DNA of 64,000 nucleotides, from positions 496,001 through 560,000 of the forward strand of contig BROI01000022.1 of assembly GCA_027923505.1 (NCBI GenBank), given 5' to 3'. The DNA comes from Mayamaea pseudoterrestris (lineage: Eukaryota > Bacillariophyta > Bacillariophyceae > Sellaphorales > Sellaphoraceae). This document shows positions 44,900 to 56,000 of this stretch, one piece after another (the first letter of the stretch is position 1; each line of letters begins with the position of its first letter). The translations under genes and the position numbers were made by a program. The notes under the pieces are model-generated. The model was given only the letters and a program-made list of their open reading frames with translations. It ran no database searches and was not told the DNA's origin.

Positions 44900-47495
44900 A
44901 TGGCGATCCTGCGTCTATTGACAACACTATCGCTTCTATCGAGCAGCCATGCCTTTTATGTCGATACAATAACCCAAAGACATGCTTTGAAGTATGTCAA
45001 GAAAGCTAACGACAGCATCCACGCCTTTCGAATCAATAATATAGCAACTCGACAATTCACCTCCACTATACTCTTTGGCAAAAAGGCTGCCCGCAAGGGC
45101 AGCGGCGGCGGAAAGTCGTCCTACAGTAGCAGCAAACAAGTGCCACAAGAAAAGCAATCGGTCAAGGATCAGCGCTTTGACGCGGCGACGCGACAGTTCA
45201 TGTTCACCATGCTTGGCTTGACCAAGATTTTGCCCGACAAGTCCAAGACGCTGCTCAAAGACATTAATCTGTCGTTCTATCCCGGTGCCAAGATTGGAGT
45301 CGTTGGCTTGAATGGATCAGGTGCGTGATGGAACTGTGGTGCGAAGAGACCTATTTGCTGTTCAGCGTTTAAAACTCACCATAATCTCGCCTCACATACA
45401 GGCAAGAGTACATTGTTGAAAATCATGGCTGGCATTGACACGGAATTCGACGGCACGGCCCGTCCACTACCGGGCGCCAGCATTGGCTACTTGGCGCAGG
45501 AACCAGTCTTGGAGTTTGAAACGGTGCAGGAGTGCGTCGACCAAGCGGTGCAGTCGCAGCAAGCAATATTGGACGAATTCAACTCACTCAGCATGAAACT
45601 GGCTGATCCAAACTTGACGACGGACGAAACGAACAAGATTATGAGTCAAACGGATCTATTGACGAACCAGATTGAGGCTGGCAATCTGTGGGATCTGGAT
45701 CGGGTGGTGGAGCGCGCCATGGACGCGCTCCGCGTGCCGGCCGGTTCGGCCAAGGTTGCCAATCTTTCCGGAGGCGAGCGTCGACGAGTAGCGCTCTGTC
45801 GACTACTGCTGCAGAATCATGACATGCTACTACTTGATGAACCAACGAACCATTTGGATTTTACGTATCTATTGTTGTGATTGGTTGTGTTGTTGGAGTG
45901 TTGTGCAAATGTTGAGAGGAGTGCCGAGCGATCTTGCGTGGCGTATTGTTTGATCGTCGTTCGTTGATTCGTCACAACATTATGCGTGACGTGTACATGA
46001 TTTCCTACTCATGCCTTTCATTGTCTTCTTAATTACAGGGTACGATATTACAAATCCGTCTTCTTTTCATAAAAGCCATGATAGCCCTTGTCTCACTAAT
46101 CTTTCTTTCTCTGCCGCAGCGAGTCCATTGCATGGCTGCAAATCTTTTTACAGAACTTCAAGGGCACTGTTGTTTGCATTACTCACGACCGTTACTTTTT
46201 GGAGGAGGTGGCTCAATGGATATTGGAGCTGGATCGAGGAGCTGGTATTCCGTTCGAAGGCAACTACTCGGCGTGGCTGGAGGCAAAGAATAAGCGTCTA
46301 CAGGAGGAAAAGAAGAAGGAGACTGCGGCTTCAAAAGCCGTTCAAGCTGAGCTGGAGTGGATCCGGAGCAACCCCAAGGCGAGGGGTAACAAGAGCAAGG
46401 CTCGTTTGAATCGCTACGATGACTTGTTGGCGGCGGCTGCACCAAATGAAATGCGAAATGCTGGACAAATATACATTCCGCCAGGCCCAAGATTGGGGAG
46501 TGTCGTCATTGAGGTGGGGAATCTGCGCAAGTCGTTTGGCGAGCGCCTGTTGATTGACGACCTCAGCTTTAGCTTGCCACCCGCTGGCATTGTAGGAGTG
46601 ATTGGCCCGAACGGCGCGTAAGTTGACATGACGAAGGTTTCAGTAGCTGCGCAACAACTGTTTGTTCCCCGTTTTGACTCATTATTTTTTGATGGTGTTG
46701 ATACATTGCAGTGGTAAATCGACGTTGATCAAGATGCTACTCGGCCAAGAGCAACCAGATGAAGGCAAGGTTACGATTGGAGAGACTGTTCGCCTCGTGT
46801 CCGTCGGGCAGGAGCGCATGGAAAGTCTCAACCCGGAAAAGACTGTGTTTGAGGAGATTTCAGACAATCTAGATGAGATTGAACTTGGCACGCAGACTGT
46901 CATGTCTCGAGCATACCTTTCATGGTTTGGTTTCAAGGGCGGCTCGCAGCAATCGCTCGTTGGCAACCTGTCTGGTGGAGAGCGTAATCGAGTACAGCTC
47001 GCCAAGGTTCTCAAGGCTGGTGGCAACGTCATAGTACTAGATGAGCCCAGCAACGACCTAGATGTACGTATATCAAATGCGTTTGAATGGTGATAAGTTT
47101 GTTGAGCTGTAGTGTTTGTGGAAGCTGCTTCATTATGTCATTTAACACCCCTTTCGTTATATTCCACAGGGTACGTTATCTATCTCTGCTAAAAAGGCTA
47201 TATTATAACAGTTACTAAAGTGTCGACTCACACTTTCTTCTTATCGCTCCTTACCACAGTCGAAGTACTGCGCAGTTTGGAGGAGGGCTTGCTGAACTTT
47301 GCCGGATGCGCCTTTGTGGTATCACACGACCGCTTCATGCTGGATCGCATTGCCACACACATTTTGGCGTGCGAAGGAGACAGCAAGTGGTTTTGGTTTC
47401 CCGGCAACTATGCCGAGTACGAGCAGAATCGTTTGGAGCGATTGGGCGAAACAAGCATCAAGAGAATTACGTACGCGCCATTGATAAATGTTTAG
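44900..47495 (+). CDS. Plastid-targeted EttA-type ABC-F translation factor
   Basis: Exons 44900-45320, 45402-45864, 46120-46617, 46712-47063, a single base at 47170, and 47260-47495; total 1971 nt, 656 residues, frame kept throughout. ABC-F proteins bind the ribosomal E site and gate translation by ATP state. A signal peptide ends SSSHA followed by FYV (ASAFAP-type), indicating plastid import. Two ABC cassettes: Walker A GLNGSGKST and GPNGAGKST, signatures [13 protein letters not shown] and [13 protein letters not shown], Walker [12 protein letters not shown] and [10 protein letters not shown], and H-loops ITHDRY and VSHDRF. EttA-specific spacing and C-terminus ([39 protein letters not shown]) fit. 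The exon 2/3 join adds one residue relative to the bacterial family. The 1-nt exon restores the invariant NDLDVE; see finding. Confidence 0.88.
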
Positions 47496-47950
47496 GATCT
47501 TTTAAGTAGTTATTATTATTGTTTAACTGTAAGCTTCATTTGCAGCCTTCATGTCGTTCGATTGATGCGCTCGCGCTTGCACCATCAAGGCTTTCCCGAG
47601 CAAGGTAGGCGTGACTCGCATGAAAAGGCCACATGTAGCCGTGAAGCCATGCTTTTGATAAAGTATCCAGTAGGCAAGCGAACACACGACCGGTATTGTT
47701 TGCGTGCATTTGTATTTCAAAGCTTACTCTTTAGCTCGAATGCGAACGTTCTTTTCGCCGCCGTTCACACCAATGAAAACTCTCATTTGACGTCTGGTCA
47801 GACACTTTTCGGTTCTTGTCCTCGTCCCTCGATCGAACACGACACACAAAAATTGTGTCCCAAGTTTTAGCTGTCAACTACCGCACCACATAAATACCAT
47901 AATCACTACACAGATGAAGCTCTTTCCAACACTTTCGCTGATATGCCGCC
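47496..47950. other. Intergenic region
   Basis: 455 bp between the EttA 3' end and the cystatin start, both plus strand. An ATG at 47914 opens a different frame and is not part of the cystatin. No gene seen. Confidence 0.45.
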
Positions 47951-48373
47951 ATGTACAGCGACTTTGCCACCAGTGTGGGAGGCTATTCGGAAGCCCCACT
48001 CAACGACCGCAACCACCCTCGACTGCAGCAGGCGGCCGAGTTTGCCGTGACGGAGGCCATTGCCACGCAACAATACTCGTTCATGACGAGTCTGAGTAGT
48101 AGTAGCAGTGGCGGCAGCAATGGCGTTGCTGTTCCGTTTGTCATTTGCAAGGCGTTTCAGCAAGTTGTCGCCGGCATGAATTTGCGCATGGTCATTATGA
48201 TTCAGGACGACAACAAGAACTGTCTGGGGGCGTTTGCGACGACTGTCTACGATCGATTCGGAGACTTGAGCGTCACTGACTGGAGCCCTGAGCCTGTGTC
48301 GTGCGAGATTGCGCAGCAAATGCTGGCGGGCGAGTATGTAGGGTCTGGAGCGTTGGAGTCATTCTTCAATTAA
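47951..48373 (+). CDS. Cystatin-like cysteine protease inhibitor
   Basis: 140 residues, single exon. The cystatin fold is marked by an N-terminal Gly pair (VGGYSEAPLND), the helix HPRLQQAAEFAVTEAI, and the QxVxG inhibitory loop QVVAGMNL, followed by strands RMVIMIQDD and CLGAFATTVYDRFGDLSVTDW. The QVVAG loop would wedge into papain-type proteases. No signal peptide in this frame, so it is stefin-like and cytosolic. A Ser/Gly-rich insert (SLSSSSSGGSNG) sits between the helix and the QVVAG strand. Its target protease is unknown. Confidence 0.8.
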   Translation: MYSDFATSVGGYSEAPLNDRNHPRLQQAAEFAVTEAIATQQYSFMTSLSSSSSGGSNGVAVPFVICKAFQQVVAGMNLRMVIMIQDDNKNCLGAFATTVYDRFGDLSVTDWSPEPVSCEIAQQMLAGEYVGSGALESFFN

Positions 48374-48465
48374 CTTGCGTATTTTTTATAGTATTCATGT
48401 TTATATAATTTTTAATCTATTCCTTCCCATATGTATATCTTTATGTATCAGTCTTTGATATTCAA

Positions 48466-49695
48466 TCAATGCTCATCGCTCGTCATTTCGTCAATCACCG
48501 ACCCCAGCACGGATAGAATATCCGGAGCCGTCATGGCGCGCCGCTTTTCCTCAAACGCACGCTTGGTCGCTCGCTTGACGAAGCAGCAAGCCGTCCATGC
48601 GACCAAAACATCGTGGTTTTCGCGGCACGTCGTTCCTTCTTGTTGCTCGTCCATGAGGGCTTGCCATGCCAGCAACGTACCGGTGCAGCCACTCAGTATA
48701 TCGCCAATGCCGCCGGATCGCTTCAACCCTCCTGGTTCGTGACATTCCATGCAAGTTGTGCCCTTGCGAATCGTGTCGACGCCGCCCTTTTGCAAAATCA
48801 CCAAGTCGCGCGCCCACGAGAGTGCTTCGCTGGTAAAGTCTGGATTCTCGCCAAACAGTCGCTGGTGCTCCATGACGTTTGGCGTCAAAATGATGCGTCG
48901 CCGTTTCTTCAAGCCACCATCTTTTGACTCTTGCATTCCGTTTGTTGCTGCTTCATCTTTGCCAAAGATTGCTTCGGCATTGTCGTTTATTGAAAGCATG
49001 TAGAGTGCATCCGCGTCCAGCACCATGGCCACTGAATATTGCAACTCCATGACGATGCGCTTGATTGCCTCCAGCACCATTTCGTCGCGACCCAGTCCTG
49101 GTCCAATCACGAGGGCGTGCAGTCTTCGCTGGTGACACAAGTCGACGACGGTAGTCACCATGTCTTGTGTTAGTTGCTCCATGTCGTTGCTCCATTGATT
49201 ATTGTTTTCACGTTTGTTTCTTTGCGCCGCTGCAAATTCCTTGGCGCAGTACACACTCGACACCATGAACTCCGGACTATACGTCTTGACGACAAACGTC
49301 GCTTCCTGCGCCGTCCAAACATATGATAAATCGCAACCCGTTTGCAGACACGCCGTGGCGGCGTAGTAAGGCGCACCAGTGTAGTCGACGCTGCCGCCCA
49401 AGACGGCCACGCGGCCGCCACTGGTGCCCTTGTGTGAATGGGGTGATAGTGGAAGAATCACGTGGGGTTGAATGCTTGCTTTGGACTCGATGGTCCATGT
49501 TTGGAACGAATGTTGCTGCATGTTCTTGGCGTTGTCGCTGTTGGAGTTTGGTTGGCTCATGGTCGATGAAAATGCGGCCACTGGTTTTGCAAACAATGAG
49601 AGAATGGAGTATACCAAAGTTGCTGGATGAATATTGTATAGCGGAACGCTTGCCAGGAACAAACTGCCACGGAACGATCGTCGCATCATCGTCAT
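48466..49695 (-). CDS. ATP/ADP-dependent NAD(P)HX dehydratase (NnrD/CARKD family)
   Basis: 409 residues, single exon. It repairs hydrated NADH/NADPH (S form) using a nucleoside triphosphate or diphosphate. Family blocks seen: GGRVAVLGGSVDYTGAPYYAATACL near residue 95, ALVIGPGLGRDE, MVLDADAL, ILTPNVMEHQRLFG and the RSGGIGDILSGCTGTLLAW catalytic/phosphate loop. The N-terminal ~55 residues (MTMMRRSFRGSLFLAS... VAAFSSTM) form a targeting region with basic start and hydrophobic core; VAAF could be an ASAF-like plastid cleavage motif, though mitochondrial targeting is equally possible. A divergent gap of 191 bp separates it from MCTS1. Stop is TGA. Confidence 0.88.
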   Translation of the reverse strand: MTMMRRSFRGSLFLASVPLYNIHPATLVYSILSLFAKPVAAFSSTMSQPNSNSDNAKNMQQHSFQTWTIESKASIQPHVILPLSPHSHKGTSGGRVAVLGGSVDYTGAPYYAATACLQTGCDLSYVWTAQEATFVVKTYSPEFMVSSVYCAKEFAAAQRNKRENNNQWSNDMEQLTQDMVTTVVDLCHQRRLHALVIGPGLGRDEMVLEAIKRIVMELQYSVAMVLDADALYMLSINDNAEAIFGKDEAATNGMQESKDGGLKKRRRIILTPNVMEHQRLFGENPDFTSEALSWARDLVILQKGGVDTIRKGTTCMECHEPGGLKRSGGIGDILSGCTGTLLAWQALMDEQQEGTTCRENHDVLVAWTACCFVKRATKRAFEEKRRAMTAPDILSVLGSVIDEMTSDEH

Positions 49696-49886
49696 GGTGC
49701 GGTCCGTTTTTCTTTCGGATTCGAATCAGATCCGCATGGTGAAGCGGGAGTGAAAAGATAGAAAGATACTTAAGGGACTTCGCACGAGCCATCGATCAGT
49801 CGTTCGTTCACTCGATGCACCATCATCCATGCCCACAAGCACCAAATCACTTGTGTCATACAATACAGTTAAAAGCGACAACACAG

Positions 49887-50611
49887 ATGTTTCGAAAATT
49901 CGATCCCTCCACTGACGTTTCCACCTCCACGCAAGTGAAATCCAGCGTCGTCCGATCACTCAAGAGTCAAATACTGGACCATCACCCTTGCATCACGGAG
50001 GAGCAACTGAACGAGCTCCTGCCGAAAAAGGCGGCGCTCGTGCAGTACAAGGTGGGACCTCACTTGAAGTTGTACTGTCGGCATGTTGTATCTGACGAAG
50101 ACGAAGACATTAATCACCGCGGCCCGTACGACGAACCAGTGTTATTTCAGCACCGCGACGGCCCCATCTTGCCGTGTTTGAAGTTGGCGCACCAGTATCC
50201 AACGCTTTCGTTTCAGTCCGTGACGGTTGATTCCGGCGCCATTCCCTACCTGCTGGGCGGCGCCAACGTGATGTGTCCCGGCTTGACGAATATTGGTGGA
50301 GCCATGCCGGATGATGGACAAGAGGTGGATGCACATGGTTTCGAAAAGCCGGGGTTGGAGAAGGGAGCGGGAGTTGTCATTTACGCGGAGGGAAAGGAAT
50401 ACGCGATTGCGGTGGGAGTCATGACCATGAGTAGCGCGGATGTGTAAGTGTGTGCAGGAGACGTGTTTGGTTTGATTCGGACTGCTGCTATGGTACCTCA
50501 TTGCTCATTGTGTTTACTCGCTGGCACTACAGTCGATCAAAAAACAAGGGAATTGCAATTGAACTCATGCACAATCTTGGTGATGGGCTCTATCAGACGG
50601 AGGAGATATAA
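49887..50611 (+). CDS. MCTS1/MCT-1 translation re-initiation factor
   Basis: Exons 49887-50443 and 50533-50611 (89-nt intron, phase 2), 211 residues. MCTS1 acts with DENR to recycle and re-initiate 40S ribosomes. The MCT-1 N-terminal domain (FRKFDPSTDVSTSTQVKSSV...LLPKKAALVQYKVGPHLKLY) precedes a PUA domain (VDSGAIPYLLGGANVMCPGLT...GVVIYAEGKEYAIAVGVMTMSSADV). The second exon supplies the family end (SKNKGIAIELMHNLGDGLYQTEEI). About 30 residues longer than the metazoan protein, mainly through an acidic insert (SDEDEDINHRG). Start at the Met of MFRKFD; the open frame upstream is not family-like. Confidence 0.93.
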
Positions 50612-50666
50612 CGGTGTCGAGTATTAGAGCTGGCTTGGAAATTACAGTACAAATTAATCTTGTATT

Positions 50667-50962
50667 CTACTTCTTTTTATTCTTTTGACGATCCAAGTAT
50701 TGCGAAAGGTAGTACAAGGTGCTGGCGCGCGTCTTTTTGTCTTCCACGTCGTGCTTGTCGTAGCAGTCCTGCATGTCCTTCACGTACTTCCACAGGGGCC
50801 GGATCGAGTAGTCGGCCGCCTCCATGGCGTTGGTCACCTTTTCAATTTCGGCGGCGCATGGATTCACTTTGCGTGATCTTGTGTTCTGTGATGCGACAAA
50901 ATGAATAACGCAGTGAGTAAAATGTATTGAACCAAATAGTGGCAGATGAACGACGCATCCAT
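50667..50962 (-). CDS. Small unknown protein, about 82 residues
   Basis: Tentative two-exon gene on the minus strand (50933-50962 and 50667-50885, 47-nt intron, phase 0). The second exon encodes KVNPCAAEIEKVTNAMEAADYSI...MQDCYDKHDVEDKK...YYLSQYLDRQK, a charged helical protein with a basic tail. Its NPC...C pattern recalls CX9C mitochondrial proteins, but the paired cysteines are missing (one Ala and one Leu at the expected positions), so this is only a resemblance. The donor GTTCAA is weak, so the first exon and start are unsure. It is convergent with MCTS1 and ends 56 bp from its stop. Confidence 0.4.
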
Positions 50963-51429
50963 CTCCGTCTATGCGCCGCCCTAAAAATGTCTAGGCTCGC
51001 TTGAACGTAACAAACGAACCATCGAAATACAATATGCACATGCACGCGCCATTCGCGCGTCTCACTCACTCGTGCCGCCATTCGCAACTGATCAAGCGTA
51101 ATTTTATACGTTCGTGGTGTCATTGTTGTTTGCTAGCGAATGATAATCCGAGGCAGCGTATAAAAAAGAGCAACAGCGCAGGGTGCATCACCATGGTGCT
51201 TGCCGCAGCTTTCAGAAACGGAGGGGCGTCGAAGCAGTCACGGAGCGACAGATGCCATCTTCGGTGCGACGTGGCGAAGTTGCCAACGGTTTTTACGTTG
51301 GCGATCATCACCATGGCACAAGCAACGACCATTTTGCTCTCATCAGTAGTATACAAGTAACAACGGTATATTCTACAGCGGCAATACACTCATTCATTGT
51401 TCCAGTCTAGTGTCTGTTAGTCACTCACG
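50963..51429. promoter_or_regulatory. Divergent intergenic region
   Basis: 467 bp between the small unknown gene (minus) and the NmrA-like gene (plus). No gene seen. Role inferred from geometry. Confidence 0.3.
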
Positions 51430-52669
51430 ATGAATTACGGCGGCGCTCCTATGGTTCCCACGTACGACTACGGTCCGTCGGATCGAAGCCTTGGCATTGG
51501 CGGTGCAAGCACTCGATCCTTCGAAAGCGGCGGCAACAGCACCCTCGCTGACACGGTCATTAACCAGGAACGCAGCAGCAGCCAACGCGCCAACGTTCCT
51601 TCTCGTACAAATTACCAAGCCGAGCCCAAGGCGCAGCGTAACAAAGTGATCGAGGGCGGTGATGAGCAAGAGGATTACGTATACGATGACAATAAAGTCA
51701 AGCGCAACAACACGCCTCCGATAGCCAGCAACAGCCCTGAGTACAGTACTACAAGCAGCAATTCCAAGTCTCCAGAACAGCAGTACCATGACAATCAGCG
51801 CTACTCGTCCGCTTCCTATTCTCCAGCAGCTTCCGAAACCAACAGCAACCTGCTCGAACACAGCACCATGACTGCTGCTGCAAGTACCATTGCCGTCTTT
51901 GGCGCCACAACAAAGACAGGCCAAGCCTTTTGTCGCCTCGCGCTCGATGCCGGCTACTTGGTGCGCGCCTTGCTCGGCAATTCCAAGAAACTGAACGAGC
52001 AGACGAATTTGTCGTGGATTGTTGGCAGTCTAAACGACGACGAGGCCGTGCGCGCCTGCGTGTGCGGCGCCGACTACGTCTTCTGCTCCTTGGCCGAGCA
52101 CCAATTCAAAAAGCAAAAACACTTGCTGCGCGAGTTTGTGCAGCGACTGTATCCCATTATGAAGGAGCAAACGACGATTCAAGTGTTTCTATTTCAGGTA
52201 CATGATAAATTGATTTCAGTGCTTGCATCTGTTTGAATCTTGTATCTCATGACTCACCACCTCTTCATCTCAAACACAGTCTTGCTCACTCGCGACTGAC
52301 TTGAACGGAAAGACTCCGGTCCTCTCCAAGATTGTCAAGTCGGTGACCAAGCGCGGCAATCAATCCATTCGCGATCAAGACTTTATCGTCAAGTTCATCA
52401 ACGCGCAGCACCAGCCAGACGAACAAGAGAATGTTGAAGGTAGCAGCAGCAACAATGACAGCACCAAGCCACTATTTTCCTTTCTCATTACCCGACCCAC
52501 CGTCTTGATCAAAGACGGCCCATCCTCCAAAAAGTTGGCCCCGTCAAAGTCGCAGCCTGGCTTCTTTTCCATTACGCACATTGACTTGGCCGAGTTTTCG
52601 CTCAACGCGTTGCGCAACCGCAAGCTGTACAACACGTGTCCCTACGTGGTGGCGGACTGCGGGTTGTGA
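51430..52669 (+). CDS. NmrA/SDR-like NAD(P)-binding protein with a disordered N-terminus
   Basis: Exons 51430-52197 and 52280-52669 (82-nt intron, phase 0), 385 residues. The first ~145 residues are Ser/Asn/Gly-rich and disordered. A Rossmann start, IAVFGATTKTGQAFCRLALDAGYLVRALLGN, gives the GxxGxxG-type nucleotide loop of NmrA/atypical SDR proteins, followed by GSLNDDEAVRACVCGADYVFCSLAE. The second exon carries the rest of the fold (SFLITRPTVLIKDGPSSKKL, then ITHIDLAEFSLNAL). No catalytic Tyr-x3-Lys is visible, so it may be a nucleotide sensor rather than an enzyme. No targeting peptide seen. Confidence 0.75.
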
Positions 52670-53026
52670 AAATGAAACAAATACAGCAGCAGTCGCGTGG
52701 TTGTATATGTGGCACATGCGTTAGCTCACGTTTCGCTCGAGGCACGGAACAATAGCTAATGTTTTTACATATAACAGGTAGCTATTAAGTATAATTACAC
52801 GCTACTGTAGCAATGGATGCGTAATGTACTTGTAAAGCTGGCTTTGGCGTTCTGCTATCAATAGCTAGAAATCGTAACGGTACTCAATGCTCCAGAAACT
52901 GTGCGACACGGAAGATTTCGCACGCACCAAACGTTTCACCATGGGAGAAACGCAGCGGCAGAGATGTCATGTCAGTAGTCTCTTTCCGCATCCATCTACT
53001 ATACCTTAACATTTAGCAGTAGAACA
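52670..53026. other. Intergenic region
   Basis: 357 bp in tandem orientation, AT-rich, with no gene, repeat or RNA seen. Confidence 0.45.
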
Positions 53027-56000
53027 ATGAAACGCCGCACGCGCAAAGGAATTTTCCGCGGAGGATCTAGCAAAAACAAGGGACCCGATGAAAGTGGTGC
53101 AGAAGCTGTCATGGATGACGTTGAGGAAGGAAACGAGGAGGATGAGGAGCAAGACGTTGCCGCAACCTTCAAGTCGGCGCGTAAACCGACAGTCCGGGAC
53201 CATGTAGCGTCCCCTGCTTCCAGTGTTTCGACTCCCGCCGCCGCGTCGCATGACGAAGACGCTGTTTCGATTGATCCGTCGGCGGCAGCAAACACCAACA
53301 GAACCAACATGCCCTCCACCTATCGAAACGCTTCCTCCGCAGCATCCGCTGCCAACGACTACAATACCGCAACCGCGGAGCGTCCATCCTATCGCATGGG
53401 TGGTTTGAACGAACGAGACGATATTGACGATGACGACGACTACGATGAGGACGATGACTTTCAGGACGGCGGCAACCACCACAATCGACTCTCGCAATCG
53501 GCCGTCAAGGCCAAGCTCATTGAAGCTTCGGCGGGAACGCATCGGTTGCAGCGCATCTTGAACAAGACGGCGGCAGCGGCAAACACGAGCGGACAACATG
53601 ACGCAGCTACTAGTAGTAGTACTGCCATGAACGATGCTCATCACGTGAGCAACAATGACGCCTACTTGCTAGACTCGCGCATGCAGCAGCAGCAGCAACT
53701 GGCGACGAACCATCAAAACGTCAAGCGCAACGTGCTGCAGCAGGAGCGCATTTTGAGCGTTTCCAACGTGGATCAAGTTTCGCGGTTCATTGCGCGCATT
53801 GTCTTGCCTCCCATTCGTGTGGATGCCTACAGCAAGGGTGGGCAATTTTTGCATGCCAATCTGGATGCGAGTACATTGGGAGCCAGCATGACGGCGGCCA
53901 TGAACGCATCATCCAATCCAGCGGCAACCGCACAACCAACCATGGCGTACCACTTGATTCCCAACATGCAGCAGGAGTGTCTCCTGATACTGCCGTGTCA
54001 CGCGTTTGAATCGACGGGAGCGCAAACGGTCAATCTAGCGAGCCTGCAGTACCCTTCCGACTGGGCCAAGCACAAGCGCGCGCTGTCCCTCTTTGGTGGC
54101 ACGACGACGAGTGCGTCCATGTCCGTCCATGGCGCGCTCAAGCGCAAAAGCAAAATGAAGTGGGTCGTCTTGGCGCGCAGCACCAACAAGCCGTTAATGG
54201 CGGGTACTAGTAGTGGCATGGGGCAGTTTTTGGCTGGAATTTACCCACATGTTGGTGGTGCTGGAAATGACACGAATGACGCGCAAGAGTCAACGCAGCA
54301 GCAGCAATCGCAGCAACAGGATGAAGGGACGGATCGAGGATATGACACAATGTTTGCCGACGGAGACGATGACGAAGATAACAAGCTGGACATTTCCAAT
54401 GCCAATAATTTGAGTGGGGAAGGATCGCCCATTGTCAAGCGCTCCAAACGAGCTGACAGTGCTGGCGTTATGAATTTGCTTTCGGGTCATTCGGTGGATG
54501 ATACGACGCAGGACGGAGATTCCGAAATGAACACCACTGCGGATGACGACGATATCACAGAAGCAACGGGAGATGATAATGATAATGATGAAAATGTTCT
54601 CGATCAAGATGGAACTGCTGCATCTCGGCGTCAGAAATCAATTAATACCATTCAAGCCGACGAGGCTCCGGATGATGAACTCTTGGCGCCAGCAACCAGC
54701 AATGACGATGGTATGGATGAGATTTCCTCGTTTCCGGTCCTGGTTTTGATGACGCTCAACGCCGACGGCACGTCTCCCGACGTTCGCAAGCTCATTCCTG
54801 TCCAAGACTTGACGACCATTCAGGATTTGCACGCGACTGTTTTGCAACTTGCGTTTGTCAATGGCGACACCATTCGCCTCGAGTTTGGTCAATCCAGCAA
54901 CGATGAATCCAAAGCAGCGGAAGGCTCTCTCGACAAGGAACGTTTCGTTTGGTCGCTTTTGCAGGTGCACGCCATGTTGTGCGTTTCCGTGGTGGAGCGC
55001 AATTCAATGGATTCGGCTGGCCGCAAGGGACGCATGATATTACCGCCATTGAATGTGTTGAATCTGGATCGAGCCGAGTTGCAGTATGTTGCGACTGTGA
55101 ATGGATTTTTGCGCAAGTCGGCCTCGTTTCGGGCATTGTTTGATCGGCATCGCATGCTCATTGCGAATGACGAGGAGAATCAAGTGTTACACGGAAGCAA
55201 CAATGAGGAGGAAGGAAAGGTGGACTTGGATGAAATGGATCGCATTGCGTATGATTTGATCATGGGCAATTTCAACATGCGCATTTCCTTGTTCGCGTCT
55301 GAAGAGGAGCGCAAGGATGCCGAAGAGATACTGAATTCGACCGAGTGGACTAGTTCGTTGAACCGCGAGGAAACGGCGGCTGTCAGTGTGGCGGAGCGGT
55401 TGGGGTTCATGCTGCAGGCCAAGATGCGCGATTTGGAAGCAGAAACCTGCCGTCGGTTGATTGCATGGGAGGATGAGAAGCACCTATCCGTGACGGGCGA
55501 CTCTAAGCTTTTTACGGCTTCGGACGAACGCGATACTGTTGATGCATTGGCACTGGCGTCCTTGTTCAAAACATTAGAGGCGCTCGATACGGAACTCAAG
55601 TCTATGGAGGATTGGCTGCAGGCGCGAGCTGCTGCAATTAAACCCCTGACAGATGATTGCGCCGATATCGAGGAAGAAAATAGACAACTCGAGCAGCAGT
55701 GGAAGTCGTATGATATGCTGCAGACGGAGATGAAGCGATTGCTGCAGGGTGCTTTAATCGACGAGAATGTGGAAAAGATCTTGAAGAATCCGGCGTCTGC
55801 TCTGGTCTATGACGAGGATGGTCGCGTCGATGTCGAGGAGAGTGAGCCTGGCATTGAGGAAATTTACGATGCAGGCAAGGCCTTGCAGGAGGCAATGGAA
55901 TATCCGCGACGCTCTGGCGGACTGCACCTGGAGGCGGTGAGCGAACGCGCCGATGGTCTTGCTACCATTGCGAATTCTTTCTGTACGGCTCTGGCGCACA

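Noticed and set aside
46030-46050. A second cag-G-gtacg arrangement (G at 46039) in the EttA intron between 45864 and 46120
   Set aside because: Using it as a 1-nt exon would put the next exon out of frame; direct splicing keeps it. It may be a recursive splice point or chance.
47914-47950. ATG at 47914 as a signal peptide for the cystatin
   Set aside because: Different frame, and no intron joins it to the cystatin.
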